This document shows positions 36,780 through 49,419 of a stretch of DNA of 64,000 nt, in pieces; within the stretch, counting starts at the first letter, position 1, and the number at the start of each line of letters is the position of its first letter. Made by a program: the position numbers and the translations under genes. The notes beneath the pieces are model-generated. The model did no database searches. It saw nothing but the letters and a program-made list of their open reading frames with translations, and had not been told where the DNA came from. The stretch comes from Nilaparvata lugens (lineage: Eukaryota > Arthropoda > Insecta > Hemiptera > Delphacidae): contig NC_052516.1 in NCBI RefSeq assembly GCF_014356525.2, positions 22,536,929 through 22,600,928 on the forward strand, read 5' to 3'.

Positions 36780-39700
36780 ACAACAGCTGCGGGCCCAGCA
36801 GGGCATGGGAGGTGGTATGGGGGGTCCCACATCACAGCAGTCGCAAATGTTCCAGCAACCTCCTGGGGGCCAGATGTACACCACTATGCAACAGCAGCAA
36901 GGTAAACTTTAGTTGGTTAGGAACCCACCTAAACCTATAGGTACTATCATATCTCATTCTCATTCTCATGTACCCTATAGAGTAGAATATTATCTCCAAT
37001 ATAATAAAGGAAAAATTGGCTTATACACGCTCGGGATAGGAAATTCACGAATGACGCATCACTACTCAACTGATTAACTTGAAATTTTTCATATAGATTC
37101 TTAATTTACAGAGGATGTTTATAGGCCTATTTCGAATTCTTCAAGATTTCAGTATTTCAAGTTTTCAGTTTGTCAAGTTTTTGATTAGACACTTGCGGAG
37201 CTCGGGTTACCTGCTAATTTTCTAATAAAATTAATTATCTATTTATGCCTTTATAAGGGCAACTTCTCATGGAGTTTCAACCTCTGTTACATGGTAGGTC
37301 TCCGTTTAGAGTAGGCGGCATGACTGAAATTAGTCTAAATAGCAACTATTTGCAACAATAGTTGCTATAAATACCTAAATTTCCAGAATTGAGATTAAAT
37401 AGTTTGTTAATTTATTATATTTTTACATTGTTAAAAAACAATCTGGAAACTTTGGGGAGCTAGAAAAGGATAGCGCTGTATGCTTTGTTGAATGATAGAC
37501 AAGGATAGCAACACCAATGTTGCTATCAAATACTTACATTGTAATGTAAGTTCCTCACTATTGTGTCTGTAGTCATGGTGGTAATGATTCATTAGGCTGG
37601 CCACTAACGGTAAAGCATGCGTGATACAAATGTTGTCATACTTTGTTGCGTCATGACAGGGAAAGGCAACATTTTTGAGTTTGGGTTTTATCTCCTACTT
37701 TTTGTTGCTTATTTTTTTCTTCGATGCTCTATTTGAGGTTAAATTGTTTTTCTATCATTATAATTTTTATTTTCCAGTTGTTTATTCATTGTTATTGAAT
37801 GTTCATATTGTTATGGATGAGGCCTTTAGAAGGATGGCAGGAGGCGAGAAGTTTCCAGTAAACAATACAGAGGAGGCAGAGGGGCTTCTAGATCATTCTA
37901 GATTATTCCCGTGAGTTCATTTTGGTGCGGGGGGACGTCGACCAATGACAAGCGTGTTCCAGAACCTTCGATCACTGTGATTGGTCGGATCACCACACCT
38001 CCAGTCCCTTCTGGAGAGTTCTGGAGCACTGTATTCTCCACCTTCTAGATGGTTCTGCGGAATCTATAAAATGGCGCGTGTTTCAGACGGGAGTTAGTTG
38101 ACAAACTACAGTGCTATTATTCGTTTCTCCCCATTGTGTCAGACTAGTGATAAAGTTATGATAATCGTGACGGATATTAGAGTGATAATAGACGTTTGTA
38201 GTTGTTTAAACAGCTATTATTTCTTAGTGACAGTTATTCTCGAACAGTTCTTATACTAGTAAACGTAAGCTTGTGTTTAATTCCTTGTAATTTATTAAGT
38301 AGTTATAAGTTTATAGTTGTTTCTAGTGTACCTCCGTGTGTTATAGTGTTGTAAGTAATAAATCTAATCAGTATAAATCGCCTCAAGTGTTTATTTAGTG
38401 TAGAAACCCGTAACAATATTATATTACTGATGATAAACATGCATGATGGATATGTGCATGTGCAAGATAAACATTCGATCGTGCACATGTTTATCATACA
38501 TGTTTTACCGTTAGTGTCCAGCCTTGTGTTCTTAATAAACCTTGTTGTGTTGCAGGTTTTTATGCGATTGTTTTGATATTTTGTTGCAGAAATGATGAGC
38601 AAATATGGAGGCGGAGCTGGTGGAGGCGCAGGAGTGGGGGGTGGTGGTGGCGGCAACCCGTACGCGGGGGGCGGGGGAGGAGGGTTCCCGGGGGCGGCAG
38701 CAGGGGGTCCAGGGGGGCAGCAACAGTTCAACATGCGCCAGCAACAGCAGCAGGCTGACTACTTGCAACAACAACAACAACAGCAACAACAGAGGGTCAG
38801 GCAACAACCTTATATGCAGGTGAGTACACAGTTTCATATTATTTGATCTACTAAAAAAATTTACTGACATAAAAATTGTATGTATGAATACTTGTTGGCT
38901 TGGCTACTTGTAAAGTGTTCTCACTAAGGGCTGGTTTCCGAGTTCGGAATTTGACTAAGTTCTAGACTTTAAATAGCTGGGAAACCTGCCCTTAATAAAT
39001 TAAATATCAATTTGATGCATTCAACATTGCAATTATGCAATATCATAGTAATAATATATAACATAAATATTAATAATAAATTAATGAAAACAAAATGATA
39101 ACTTGTAGTACCCTTTATTACTAGTAGTTCTGTGAACAGTAGACCTCACGTAGTATTCTCATCCACAAGTACCTGATTGAAACTATAGACCTTATGGAAA
39201 TACAGCAATAGACTGGCTTCTCCACACATCTGTGTAATCACTTGTCAGATGATTTATGATGAATAATTCTATAGTTTGATTTTCACTCTAATATTGGCGT
39301 ATGAAGGAGGCTCCTTTTTCCTTTTATATTATCATTGAAATGCAAAATTTCCAAAAACCTTGTATATACGTCGACGCGCAATCAAAAAAGGAACATACCT
39401 ATCAAATTTCATGAAAATCTATTCCCGCGTTTCGCCGTAAATGCGCAACATATAAAAATATAAACATTTCAACATTAATTAAATATTTAAACATTAAGAG
39501 AAATGCCAAACCGTCGACTTGAATCTTAGACCTCACTTCGCTCGGTCAATTGAAAACTTTAAAATATTACATCGATTGGTTTCGAACATAACATGGGTTA
39601 TTTTCAAGTTGAAAAGACATTGCCATTTCAACTTGAAAATGACCTAAGTTATGGTTGAAACTAGCCGTTGTAATATTTTCAAGTTTTTAATAATAAAGGG

Positions 39701-42700
39701 CACTAGGCTACAAGTTATCATATTGTTTTCATTAATTTGTAAAAAAGTAGCTCTTATAAGTGAAGTGTTTTTATATTAATAATAATATACAATATCAATA
39801 AATAACTCAATATTATTCGTTACAAGTGGTAATTGAGTGGAATACTTGTAATCAATTTATTAATTCAAGTCATCTAAATTCGAAATTTATAGTTTTCATG
39901 TGTAGTTTTGACTAAAATTTTATAAAAATTGTAATCGTGAAATTCTAACCTTATCTTGGTTTTTGTCACCTATAATTTTGGAAGAAAAATATAGCACAAG
40001 GACTACCTTATTATTCTATCTACCAATCTTATTACATTAGTGAATTTGCATTGTAAATAAAAAAAATAAATAGAGAAACTATAGCATAAGAAGATATCTC
40101 ATGGTATAGGTCGTTCATGTTCCAAATTTCGAGTCGATTTTTGTCAACTCAAGTCCATTACTGTCGACTACTGTCTATTATTACTAAATAGGGTTAGAGA
40201 GTGTAAGAACGGCACAGTATGAGAGACTACCAGCGTCACATAGCTTCACGAAAAACAGCTACTGGAACTATCGGCTTCAGTTAACATTGAAAATTGAACA
40301 TTGTTATAACCAACAATTATTATAATTATTATCATCTATAATATCATATTATTACCCCTATGCCATGGGATATCTTCTTATGCTTTCTTTTCTCTGTGGC
40401 AATATTCTCTTGCAATAGGCTTCAGCAAAACAAAATATGTATCAATAAATTGTCCTTAACTTCGACTTATTTCAAAATTATAAGCGTTTTATGGTACCGT
40501 AATTTTGAAAAAATAGGCTAATCTTTATTTTTTTCCTTTCCTGATGAATTCCTCTTTATTTTCTCCCACATTCACTGGCACACAAGAGTCATCTTATGCA
40601 AGTGGTATCCGCTGACAGGGTGGCCACCTACCGGGAAAACCGGGATAACCTTGAATTCCTCATGATTTTACTAACCGGGAAAAATGCCTTGAATTCCTCA
40701 TGAATTTTTTACAATTACTCATGAATTTTACATAAATTGAAATTAATTTAGGAAATAAGAATTTCAATTAATCTTGTAAAGAAGTGTACAGTAACAATAA
40801 ACTGAAATAAAAAAAACACGTGATGGCTAGCAACAATTGGTAATATTCTTAGTCATGATATAAAACAATTACATTTTAAAATTAAGTATTTTGATGGCTT
40901 CATTCTCTTCGGAATGAGACTTTCTTGAAGGTTTGAAGAGTCACCAACAGCCGGAATCGGCTATGGTTCTGTACATATAAATGGCTTCATTAGTAAACGT
41001 ATTACTCATTTATTACATAATAAATGTTCAAATGTATTGATAACCTTGACACTGTAATCTATTTTTGTGAGGAATTTTTCGTTTTTTAACTACTCACTGA
41101 GTGTTGAAAATGGACCCTGTCCGAAAGCACTCCACACACAATCATGAGTAGTTGAAAGAACGTACTAATTCCTCACAAGGATAGACTGTAGTGTCAAAAA
41201 TTATCAATATATTTGGAAATTCAAATACGCTATTCGCAATTCGTCATGGATGATCAAACTGAAGATTTCCATAATATAATTTTTAAAATCCAAAAAAGAG
41301 TGATTAGGAATTTAACTCACTCTGGGAGGAGAGACTCTTGCAGGCCCATATTTCGCAGACTCAACCTTTTAACTCTTCCGGCTTTATATATGGTTGACAT
41401 TTTAATGTACATGAAAAGAAATAGTGAGATAATTGCTGACAACAATCCCATTCACAGGTTTCCTCAGCGTAACAACAATCTTTATTTGCCCAAGCACAGA
41501 ATTACCGTCTATGAGAAGGGAGCCTTATATTCAAAAATATTTAACACTTTGAAAAACAAGTTGAAAACGGAGACTAATTTGAAAGTATTCAAAAATAAAA
41601 TAAGTGATATACTATTAAAGAGTTGTCTCTTTAGTGTTGTTGAGGGAGGGAATGAGGTCCTTGTCTGCTAGTTTAGACGTATAGGTTTTTAAGAAGATTA
41701 ATATATTGAATAAAATCAATCTTGTATGTAACATATTGTATAAATATGTAATTGACAGTTGGCATGTAGTGTGAGTTTTAATGAAGCTCACATATACACA
41801 ACTAAGCGCCATGAATAACAATAATAATAATAATAATAATAATAATGATAATAATAATAATTCTTCACGGAATGTATGTTGTTTCTCAAATACCGCGAAT
41901 ACTCTACCTTGAAAATTTGAAATTTTACTCTGGAAAACCAGGAATTACTCATTATTTTTCTATTTTAAAATGGGTGGCCACCCGACTGATATAATTTCTA
42001 GTTTGCTATGTATTGTGATATTGCATTTTTTCGTGCTTTGAAATCTCAAGTTGTATGAATGTTTGTGTGTGGAATAGACTTGAATTTGAATAAGGACAAT
42101 TTTAAATGTTCAATTTTAATTGTTTTCAATAGCAAGCGCCGAACGTTACAATGGGTGGAATGGGAGGTGGTATGGTAGGGGGGGCTGGCCAGCAGGGAGG
42201 ACCCCCCCAGGGCCCCCCTCAGGGGCCGGCGCCCCCGTACAGCCGTGGTGGGGGAGGGGGCGGAGTGCCGCCCCAACAACAGCCGCAACAACAGCAACAG
42301 CAGACTTCGCAACAACAGTTTCAACAGGTAAGCAAAAATGTATTATATTCACTTTGATAGTCTACTTGCTCTATCACTACCTGGATGATCACTATGGACA
42401 TTTCACCATGAAAATACAGTCAAAATTTACTCTTATTTACTTTTCCTTGTAGGTTCTCTACAGTTGTAAGATTGAAATGAATACCTATTCTTAATTTATG
42501 TTTTTAAAAATTCACCACATGTTTCAACTTTTATAGCCATTTTCAATTTTATAAAAAATTCACTATAGGTGATCATCTACTGATGATCTATCACTACCTG
42601 GATGATAACTATGTACATTTTACCAGGAAATACAGTCAAAATGTAATATGTATTCACTTTTCCTTATAGGGGTTCTGCAATTTTTAAGAATGAAATAAAA

Positions 42701-43633
42701 ATTCTCAGGTTCCCTTTTGAAATTATGTTTTATAAATTCACCACAACATGTTTCAACTTGAATTGCCATTTTCAATTTGAAATGAAATTCAATGTTATTT
42801 ATTTCATTTCATTCCCTGTTGGAAATTGCATTAGTTTGAAGCATATTTTGGTGAGTTAATAAAGCATTTTAAAAGGGTATGCTAATTAATAATATTTTTT
42901 TTCATTCAACATATAGCATATTTTACGAGTTTGTGGTGAAATAGATTAATGTCCTTTTGTAATTAGAGTAATATTCATGTAGCTATCTAGTTCTGTTCAG
43001 AGGCGGTCGCATTGATTACTATGATCTAAATTGAGCACTTTTTTCATAACTTCAGATTGAAACATTTGGTCGATGTGACTTTTTAGCTACTGCAATTCTA
43101 ATTGGAAGAATGATGCGTTGATTTTGTCAATACCATTATGGAGAAATATTATTTGTCATATTATATTACGCAGAAGTACCGCAACATCTCCTCCCATACA
43201 CAGTCACCAAATCACACTAATTCTCAATAAATGTGCTTTATTTTGAATTGAGCGTTTCTTTTATAATTTCAGATTTAGATATTATCAATTAGATTTGACA
43301 TTTCAGCTATCGTATTTCTCAAAAATGGATTGTTGTATTTTGTGACGTTTTCTGCTAATTATGTTGTATTTTGTGACATTTTCTGTCAATAATTTGTTGC
43401 AGCAAATGAACCAGCAACGACTGAACGCCTCTGTGAGACATCAGCTGATGCAAATGCAGCAACAGCAACAACAGCAGCAGCAACAGCAGTCGCCGCAACT
43501 TGTTGCGCAACTGCACCGGCAAATGCAACATCAACAACAACAACAGCAAACGGGGGGCAACCCACAACAACAGCAACAACAGCCTGGCCCGGGGGGGCAT
43601 CCGTACGGCGGTCATCAGCCTCCCGCTTATTAA
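36780..43633 (+). CDS. MED12: Mediator subunit 12, C-terminal four exons (Gln/Gly-rich tail)
   Basis: The same gene as the exons at 25577-35173, resumed after the assembly gap. Exons: 36780-36901, 38590-38819, 42133-42327 and 43403-43633 (stop TAA), with matching phases, encoding 258 residues. The tail is low in complexity: QQLRAQQGMGGGMGG, a Gly-rich block YGGGAGGGAGVGGGGGGNPY, several glutamine runs of 6-11 residues coded by mixed CAA/CAG, and NQQRLNASVRHQLMQM. It ends with SPQLVAQLHRQM, which corresponds to the conserved terminal helix of metazoan MED12. This is the PQL/OPA-type region that contacts transcription factors. Codon GC content is far above the flanking introns. Long proline- and leucine-rich frames on the other strand are antisense artefacts. 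The second intron of this block holds a solo LTR. Confidence 0.9.
37015..37225 (+). repeat. Dispersed repeat ending TTGCGGAGCnCGGGTTACCT
   Basis: ATTGGCTTATACACGCTCGG, CACGAATGACGCATCA, ATATAGATTCTTAATT, TATAGGCCTATTT and CTTGCGGAGCTCGGGTTACC occur in this order, as in the two copies at 61040-61495. Probably a retroelement 3' part; class unknown. Confidence 0.65.
37480..37560. repeat. Fragment of the GTGAGGTCCACGTTATAATG MITE family
   Basis: TTTGTTGAATGATAGACAAG, GATAGCAACACCAATGTTGC and ATCAAATACT match the interior of the element at 61808-62023. Its ends are lost. Confidence 0.45.
37809..38415 (+). mobile_element. Solo LTR (Ty3/Gypsy-like) in a MED12 intron
   Basis: 607 bp bounded by TGTTATGGATGAGG and AACCCGTAACA (terminal TGTTA/TAACA), flanked by the 4-bp duplication ATAT (37805-37808 and 38416-38419). 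The internal order fits an LTR in sense orientation: regulatory part, TATA box at 38065-38071, transcribed part, AATAAA at 38357-38362. No internal coding domain or second LTR lies nearby. A 4-bp duplication suggests Gypsy; other LTR classes are possible. Confidence 0.8.
37848..38071 (+). promoter_or_regulatory. Heat-shock-element clusters, CCAAT boxes and TATA box in the LTR
   Basis: Heat-shock elements are alternating nTTCn/nGAAn units. Seen are GAAGTTTC (37848-37855); a five-unit run of TTC/GAT alternation at 37886-37908; a perfect trimer TTCCAGAACCTTC (37957-37969); TTCTGGAGAGTTCTGGAG (38009-38026); and TTCTAGATGGTTC followed by GGAA (38043-38062). CCAAT (37942) and inverted ATTGG (37980) lie between them. 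The TATA box TATAAAA starts 10 bp after the last TTC unit. The layout copies an hsp70-type promoter. Confidence 0.65.
38927..38993. mobile_element. 67-bp miniature of the GGGCCGGTTTCC family
   Basis: AAGGGCTGGTTTCCGAGTTC at the left and GGGAAACCTGCCCTT at the right, with almost no interior. Compare 14238-14610. Confidence 0.6.
40071..40400. mobile_element. Foldback element, AGAGAAA..GATATCnCATGGTATAG family
   Basis: The left end TAGAGAAACTATAGCATAAG with GATATCTCATGGTATAGG is inverted at the right (CTATGCCATGGGATATCTTC). The centre has TACCAGCGTCACATAGCTTC. Further copies lie at 56006-56267, 60316-60617 and 63625-63873. Confidence 0.8.
40616..41984. mobile_element. TIR element with CAGGGTGGCCACC ends, invaded by a LINE
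   Basis: CAGGGTGGCCACC and GGGTGGCCACCC are inverse ends. Subterminal blocks GGATAACCTTGAATTCCTCA and TACCTTGAAAATTTG differ, so the arms are short. A LINE 3' part (41213-41865) has been inserted. Located in MED12. Confidence 0.65.
41213..41671 (+). pseudogene. LINE ORF2 C-terminal fragment with (AAT)n tail
   Basis: A 152-codon open frame starting upstream of the homology. The stretch FKIQKRVIRNLTHSGRRDSC, RRLNLLTLPALYMVDILMYM and KGALYSKIFNTLKNKL is the region downstream of the reverse transcriptase in Jockey/CR1-like LINEs. It is followed by about 150 bp of UTR and an AATAATAAT run (41818-41865). It is 5' truncated, typical of target-primed insertion; the open frame suggests it is fairly young. 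Confidence 0.75.
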
Positions 43634-43877
43634 AACAAAGGTTCTCATTTTACAACTTGGCAATTTTTTGTTGTCCCGATACGTTATTTTCCATGTATTT
43701 CTTTATTAATTGTATTATTATGGGAATCACTGGTAGCCTTTAAAAAAAAATTATATGAACACAACTAGTTTCGGACTATGTGTAACCTTATCTAAATTTG
43801 GGGGAGGAAAAGCACAAGATTACCTTATTTTCTATCACTATCATTTTGATGATGTAGGCCTACTGATTGTATGAATC

Positions 43878-43883
43878 AATAAA
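43878..43883 (+). terminator. MED12 polyadenylation signal
   Basis: CAATAAAG about 245 bp after the MED12 stop codon is the first AATAAA downstream, and the likely 3' end. Confidence 0.5.
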
Positions 43884-43889
43884 GAATTG

Positions 43890-44771
43890 ATTAATTTGTA
43901 TAATTAAAGAAAGGGTACTTTTAATTTCTATATTATAATAATCAGTCAATAATTCAAGTAGCTTTTTTAAAATAATTAATTAAATTACTTATTTATGTTT
44001 TGATTTATTCATGTATCGTTTCATTTATTTATTGGTTGGAAAAAAAATGCTAAATCTGTTTTGACTTTTTTTTATTTGAGTATTGTACTCACAGTTCAAT
44101 TGTTGTAGAGTATTTTAAGAGTTTGCATCTTTGACTGCATTCTGTCATGTCATTATCAAGAATTGCTAGATTTCGTAGTGTTTTTCACAAAAAAGAAACT
44201 AAAGAAATAGGTAATTGCTCAAAACGTATTTAATTATCTAGTCACATAGATTTGAAATGTGATAAATTACACATGCATGGCATACTATATTGTGACATAA
44301 TTCACAATTTACTGTGCAAAGAAATACCTGCAAGAGTGAGCACAGGTATACATTTACAGTTTTCATCCGCATTTTGGGATATTTGAAGTCAAAATGAAAA
44401 ATCAACTTAAATATCGCTGACAGGGTCTAGAGGTTTTTTCAGTCTGCTTGAACAAGCAGCCATTAGCCATCTTTGTCCGTGAGACTTTGTGGATTTCAAA
44501 CAAAACAGTCATAATTTAGTGACACTTTGCCTTGCAAAAATCCAAATATCTCATTCCCGAAATTTACAAGCTGACATAAAACATACAACGGTAAAACATA
44601 AACACGACCTAAAAGATAAAGAAACCTCAAGGGTTTGAAAGGTGAAAGGGTAGGTTATTAGGAGGTAAGGTTTTTGCTTTTAAATGGCAAAATGCTTTTA
44701 TTATTCAAATGTTTTGATAATTATTGTAAAGCATAAACAGAAAGCTTGCATGTCAGAACATGTTTGTGTTA
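43890..44771. other. AT-rich intergenic DNA, no gene seen
   Basis: Simple AT-rich sequence with no conserved frame and no clear inverted ends, between the MED12 3' end and the next foldback. Confidence 0.5.
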
Positions 44772-45704
44772 TACAGAGTGGGTGAAAAGTCCGAGAACGG
44801 CTCAATATCTCATACAAAGGTAATTTGATGGTGGGTGTGATTGAGGATCCTACTCAAATCGAAAATACTACTTTACTATGACTTCAAAAATCTGGTCCGC
44901 CATCTTGTATCCGCTATATTGAATGCAACTTTATTTTTTTAAATAGGAAGGTGGTCATGCGATACATGATTTCGATACGAAATTTCAAGAAAAAATGAAT
45001 GGTGAAAACCGCACATCGATATCTCAAACCGTTCAGAAGATAATCACATGATTAATAAGTACTGTTCAAAGCAGAAAGGAAAGAAAAAAGTATGAGAACG
45101 GCTTAACTTAGTATCTCATAAAAGATTGTGATTCCAATATGAGTGTGATTGGGGATCCTACTCAAATTGAAAATACTACCTACTTTACTATGACTCCAAA
45201 AATCTGGTCTACCATCTTGGATCCGCCATATTGAATGCAACTTTATTTTTTTAAATGGGAACGTTGTCATGCGATACATGATTTCGATACGAAATTCCAA
45301 GAAAAAAAATGAATGGTGAAAACCGCACACCGATATCTCAAACCGTTCAGAAGATATTCACATTATTAATCAATACCACTTATGTATTTCATTTCTGATA
45401 TGCATGATATTGATTAATAATGTGAATATCTTCTGAACGGTTTGAGATATCGATATGCGGTTTTCGCCATTAATTTTTTCTTGAAATTTCGTATCAAAAT
45501 CATTCATCGCATGACCACCTTCCTATTTAAAAAAATAAAGTTGCATTCAATATGGCGGATCCAAGATGGTGGACCATATTTTTAAAGTCATAGTAAAGTA
45601 GTATTAATTTCCAATTTGAGTAGGATCCCCAATCATACCCACCATCAAATAACCTTCGTGTATGAGATATTAATCCGTTCTCGGATTTTTCACCCACTCT
45701 GTAT
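44772..45704. mobile_element. Foldback with duplicated left arm, ACAGAGTGGGTGAAAAG ends
   Basis: The ends TACAGAGTGGGTGAAAAGTC and its inverse pair. The left side contains two tandem copies of an arm of about 300 bp (44800-45060 and 45095-45370: CTACTTTACTATGACT, ATTGAATGCAACTTTATTTT, CCGTTCAGAAGAT). The right side (45405-45704) is a single inverse copy. No transposase frame is seen. Confidence 0.85.
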
Positions 45705-45915
45705 AGTTTGGCTATACGTCTCCATATGATTTTCGGGGATGCGATATTTTGCCTACCTTGTCCTGCACGGGTCAGGACCATCCACGATCCACTTCTAACG
45801 ATAAACTACTATTACATGAAGGTCCAGTTTCTAGGCTACATGTGTTTCAGTCCTGGTTTAAAACAACAGCTGATTAATCCAGTCAATATAGACATAAAAA
45901 AGGGGGTGTGCTTGT

Positions 45916-46290
45916 AATTTATATTGTAGTTCTGATTTTTTAATATAATATTTGCATACATAAGAGAAGTCTAGAACCAATTTCTTCATGCAAAATTTCC
46001 TTGTGCTAGATACAGGATGGTCCAAAAACCTCGTATTTTCGGCTCATTTTCCAGTTTTCAGCTATTTCTGCCAAAATTTGCTCCCGCCTTTTTTTAGATT
46101 ATAAAATTATGAATAGAATGAGATCACTCGGAACTCACTATCTCCAATGAGTACTGAGTTATGATTTTTCAAAAATGAGTGACATTTGAAGAAAAAATCA
46201 ATTTTGATGAATTTTAGTTTTTGATCAACAATATCTTCCGATTGTTACCATTTAGATGTATAATTCAAAATCCCTCGGGGCATATTTTTG
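45916..46290. repeat. Single arm of the 18424-19014 foldback family
   Basis: ATTGTAGTTCTGATTTTTTA, AGAGAAGTCTAGAACCAATT, AATATCTTCCGATTG and ATGTATAATTCAAAATCCCT match that foldback arm, diverged. The interior block ATTTTCAGCTTCAACCATCA follows. Confidence 0.6.
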
Positions 46291-46439
46291 TGCTCTACAA
46301 TCTGAGATCAGGTAGAGCGCTCTATTCCATATAGATTTTCAGGTACACCTGACAACAATGCTCCTTGTATTATGAAAAACATCTAATTTTCAGCTTCAAC
46401 CATCATCACCAACTTCATTGTCCCCACATTGATATTTCG

Positions 46440-46745
46440 CACAATGACATGAGATTATGTTCTATGAGAATCACCCGTTAGATGCACTCCATTTCAGTAT
46501 TTCCTAGTGGAGAGGCGCGCTTAAGGACACCTCAAGGATCAAAATTTCAAACACTTATAACTTTTGACTCAATGCTCAGATTTCATCGTACTACATTCTT
46601 CTCGGCTTGTCAAGGCGGTTCAAAATCATGCATCATAAGTCAAATTCGGTCGAAAAATGGAAAATTTATTGTTGAGTCTACTTAAGCCCATATCCCAATA
46701 CACAATGTCTATATTCAAAGCTATGTATCTCGGTAAACCCTCATT
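46440..46745 (+). repeat. Dispersed repeat, inverse of 35345-35640
   Basis: AATCACCCGTTAGATGCACT, AAGGATCAAAATTTCAAACA, GGCGGTTCAAAATCATGCAT and CCCATATCCCAATACACAAT match in inverse order. Non-coding. Confidence 0.65.
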
Positions 46746-48459
46746 AAAACAATTATTACTTGATCTTAAAATCTATCTCCGTTATAACTGAGACGTGCTT
46801 ATAGGTGTGAGCCTTCTTCATCTGATTTTCAATTTAAACGTTTATTATTCTCAATCAACAATAGAATAAATCAATCAAATCAAATTATAATTCAAGTAGC
46901 ACAAGATTTCTATGAAAATTATTGATTCATTCGTTCATGCATTTATATAACTATCCATGTTTCTGTATTTATTTTTCATTATATGAATTTATGTCTTTTT
47001 TCAGGCTGACTGGACGCAACTTGGAACAAGTTCCTTCACAAAAAAGCAATTATCAGTGTAAATACAATTATAATGATATTATCCTTATATTTATTTATTC
47101 AGGACCAAGTACCTCATAAAATTCACAAACGAGAAATTAAGAACAGTGCTTCGAAACGAAAACTTTAAGATGCGTTCCTTTACAATTAGATTAATTAGCA
47201 ATGTAGATAATAATCTTTATGATAGTATTAATTTACAGGAATGAGTACTGTACCTCGAAAGTTCTAAATCGGGAAATGAAAAATACAATTTTCAGTTATA
47301 AATTAATTATTGAGTTTTAATTATTAAAACTATGAAATTAATTATTCATTCTATTTGAATACTTTTATGGGACTAAATTAGGATAATACTCAACATTTCA
47401 TTAATTTTCTTTTTTTAAAAGCGTCAAAGCTATCATACTTTATGTATAAAGACTCGTTTTTTTAAATGCAAACGTAATATTCAATACTGGATAACACAGG
47501 TACAAAATTGCACTATATAATTTTTCATTCTACATTATGAATACTTATATTTATTTATGCTATTATGAATGTTTCGTAAGTGAAAATTGATTCGAATAGC
47601 TGAGTTGCCTATACAGATTTTATGTACGTACGTATTTACGTATAAATATTAGTTTGTCATACAATAGTAAGATTTGAATCAAACCAGCATTTTTGCTATT
47701 CATAAGGAATACTGATAGTTTAAAAATCCCTAGATGCATGTCTATTGTAGGCTATATTAGCAGATTGTTCCTGTAACACAAGACTTCTAAATTTTTATGA
47801 AAAAAGTCCCACTTTTATAATCATCATTTTTGATAAATATTCATTTAGGTAATTATTGTAGCATTTGTTCATAATTGAATAGTTATACTCTCAGAAATAA
47901 TTGTTCATGACAATATAATAAATTATTATTGTATTCAAAAGGTATTAGTTCATAACTGAAAAATATTATAATTTTAGGTTTATTTTGCATCACAAAACGA
48001 TATTATTTTCCAACTCATTGTATTTATTAATAGATATTCATTCTGTCCTTTATAATTTATTGTTTTTCAACTATTTATGAATACTATTGGTTCAATGTAT
48101 TTCAATTTATTATTTATAAATTATTCATTCAATGTTATTTATTGAGCTTAATATAGAGAAGTGATCGTTGTACATTGTCGCCTTATTTTAATGTAATTTA
48201 CTAATAGATTTTCGAATTAAATTTATAATATAAATAATTCCTACTATGGTTGTCGTTATTTCTATTTCTCTATAGTCACAGTATAGCTTATCGATTATAG
48301 TCGATTCATCGAAAGGAGAGACAATAAACACAGAGCTTGCACTTGTGTGCGTATAAAAGTGATTGCCCAATATCCATGCTCACTATTTGAATGATAAATT
48401 CCAGTTCAAAGTGCTTCTATGGAAACTAAGTCACGCTTTGTGGTTATTAGTTATTATCA
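46746..48459. other. Very AT-rich intergenic DNA, nothing recognised
   Basis: No reading frame, inverted ends or array is evident in 1.7 kb. A small block at 48325-48360 (CTTGTGTGCGTATAAAAGTG) resembles one at 32550-32570. Confidence 0.5.
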
Positions 48460-49204
48460 TTGATATATATAGTTAGATGACTAAGCTATACCTTCAAGCG
48501 TTTGGAAGAGTGATGCCTCTTTCATTTCTCGTCGCCATTGAAAATCGGGCAAGAAGTCAGGCGCCCAGGCAGACTTATATGGGAAAACATCGACTTTCAT
48601 TGCGTTATATCTTTTGACATACTTGATGGATTTCAATATAATTTTTTTTTCAACTTTTCGTCATTTCCATTACTATATGATACAATGATTTGATCATTGA
48701 ACATTATTTTTAACTCGACCAAACATCTAATTTAGTGAACCTACCTCACTACAGATTTTGATCCATTCTATTAGAAAATGAATCTCATTTTTACAATATT
48801 TTTCTATTGTAATTAGGATATGGAAAATAAAACATTTATTATAGATCGCTGATATTACTGTATATTTTATTAGATGGCAAATAATAATAAATTAATCATT
48901 ATCACAATATTTCGTGAAACTGTTTCCATTCGTTTTGCAACTAACTATAGGTACCTAACTATACTCTATACTCCTATATTTAATATAAGATAATAAATAA
49001 CTACATATTATAAGAACGGGAAAAATAAAACAAAAATTATAGATTGCTAATATTACCGTATATTTAATTAGATGGCAAATAATAATAAACTAACCGTTAT
49101 CACAATATTTCATGAAACTGTTTCTCATTCGTTTTGCAACTAACTATAGGTACCTAACTATACTCTATACTCCTATATTGCATATAAGATAATAATAATA
49201 AACC

Positions 49205-49400
49205 GTTATGATACAGTAATAAAGCCATCAATGCTATATGCCAGTGAGACCCTAAATCTCAACAGGAAAGCTGATCTAGAAAATTTGAAGAAAGAAGAAA
49301 GGAAAATAATTAGAAAAATTCTAGGTCCAAGATTAACTGAGAATGGTTATAGATTACAGAAAAATAGCACAGTTGAGCAACATTATATACATTATAGACT
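49205..49400 (+). pseudogene. LINE endonuclease/RT C-terminal scrap
   Basis: YDTVIKPSMLYASETLNLN, then EERKIIRKILGPRL, is the characteristic 'RP.L.YG.E.W..ERKILR.I.GP' stretch near the end of insect RTE/CR1-type ORF2. About 65 codons remain. Confidence 0.65.
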
Positions 49401-49419
49401 AATAATAATAATATCGAGT

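Noticed and set aside
37675..37914. 79-codon plus-strand frame
   Set aside because: Spans the edge of the solo LTR; no conserved protein and explained by the LTR.
38303..38734. 143-codon proline-rich minus-strand frame
   Set aside because: It is antisense to the Gly/Gln exon of MED12 and then runs into LTR sequence; composition is forced by the sense codons.
43355..43663. Leucine-rich minus-strand frame of 102 codons
   Set aside because: Antisense of CAG/CAA glutamine runs in the last MED12 exon.
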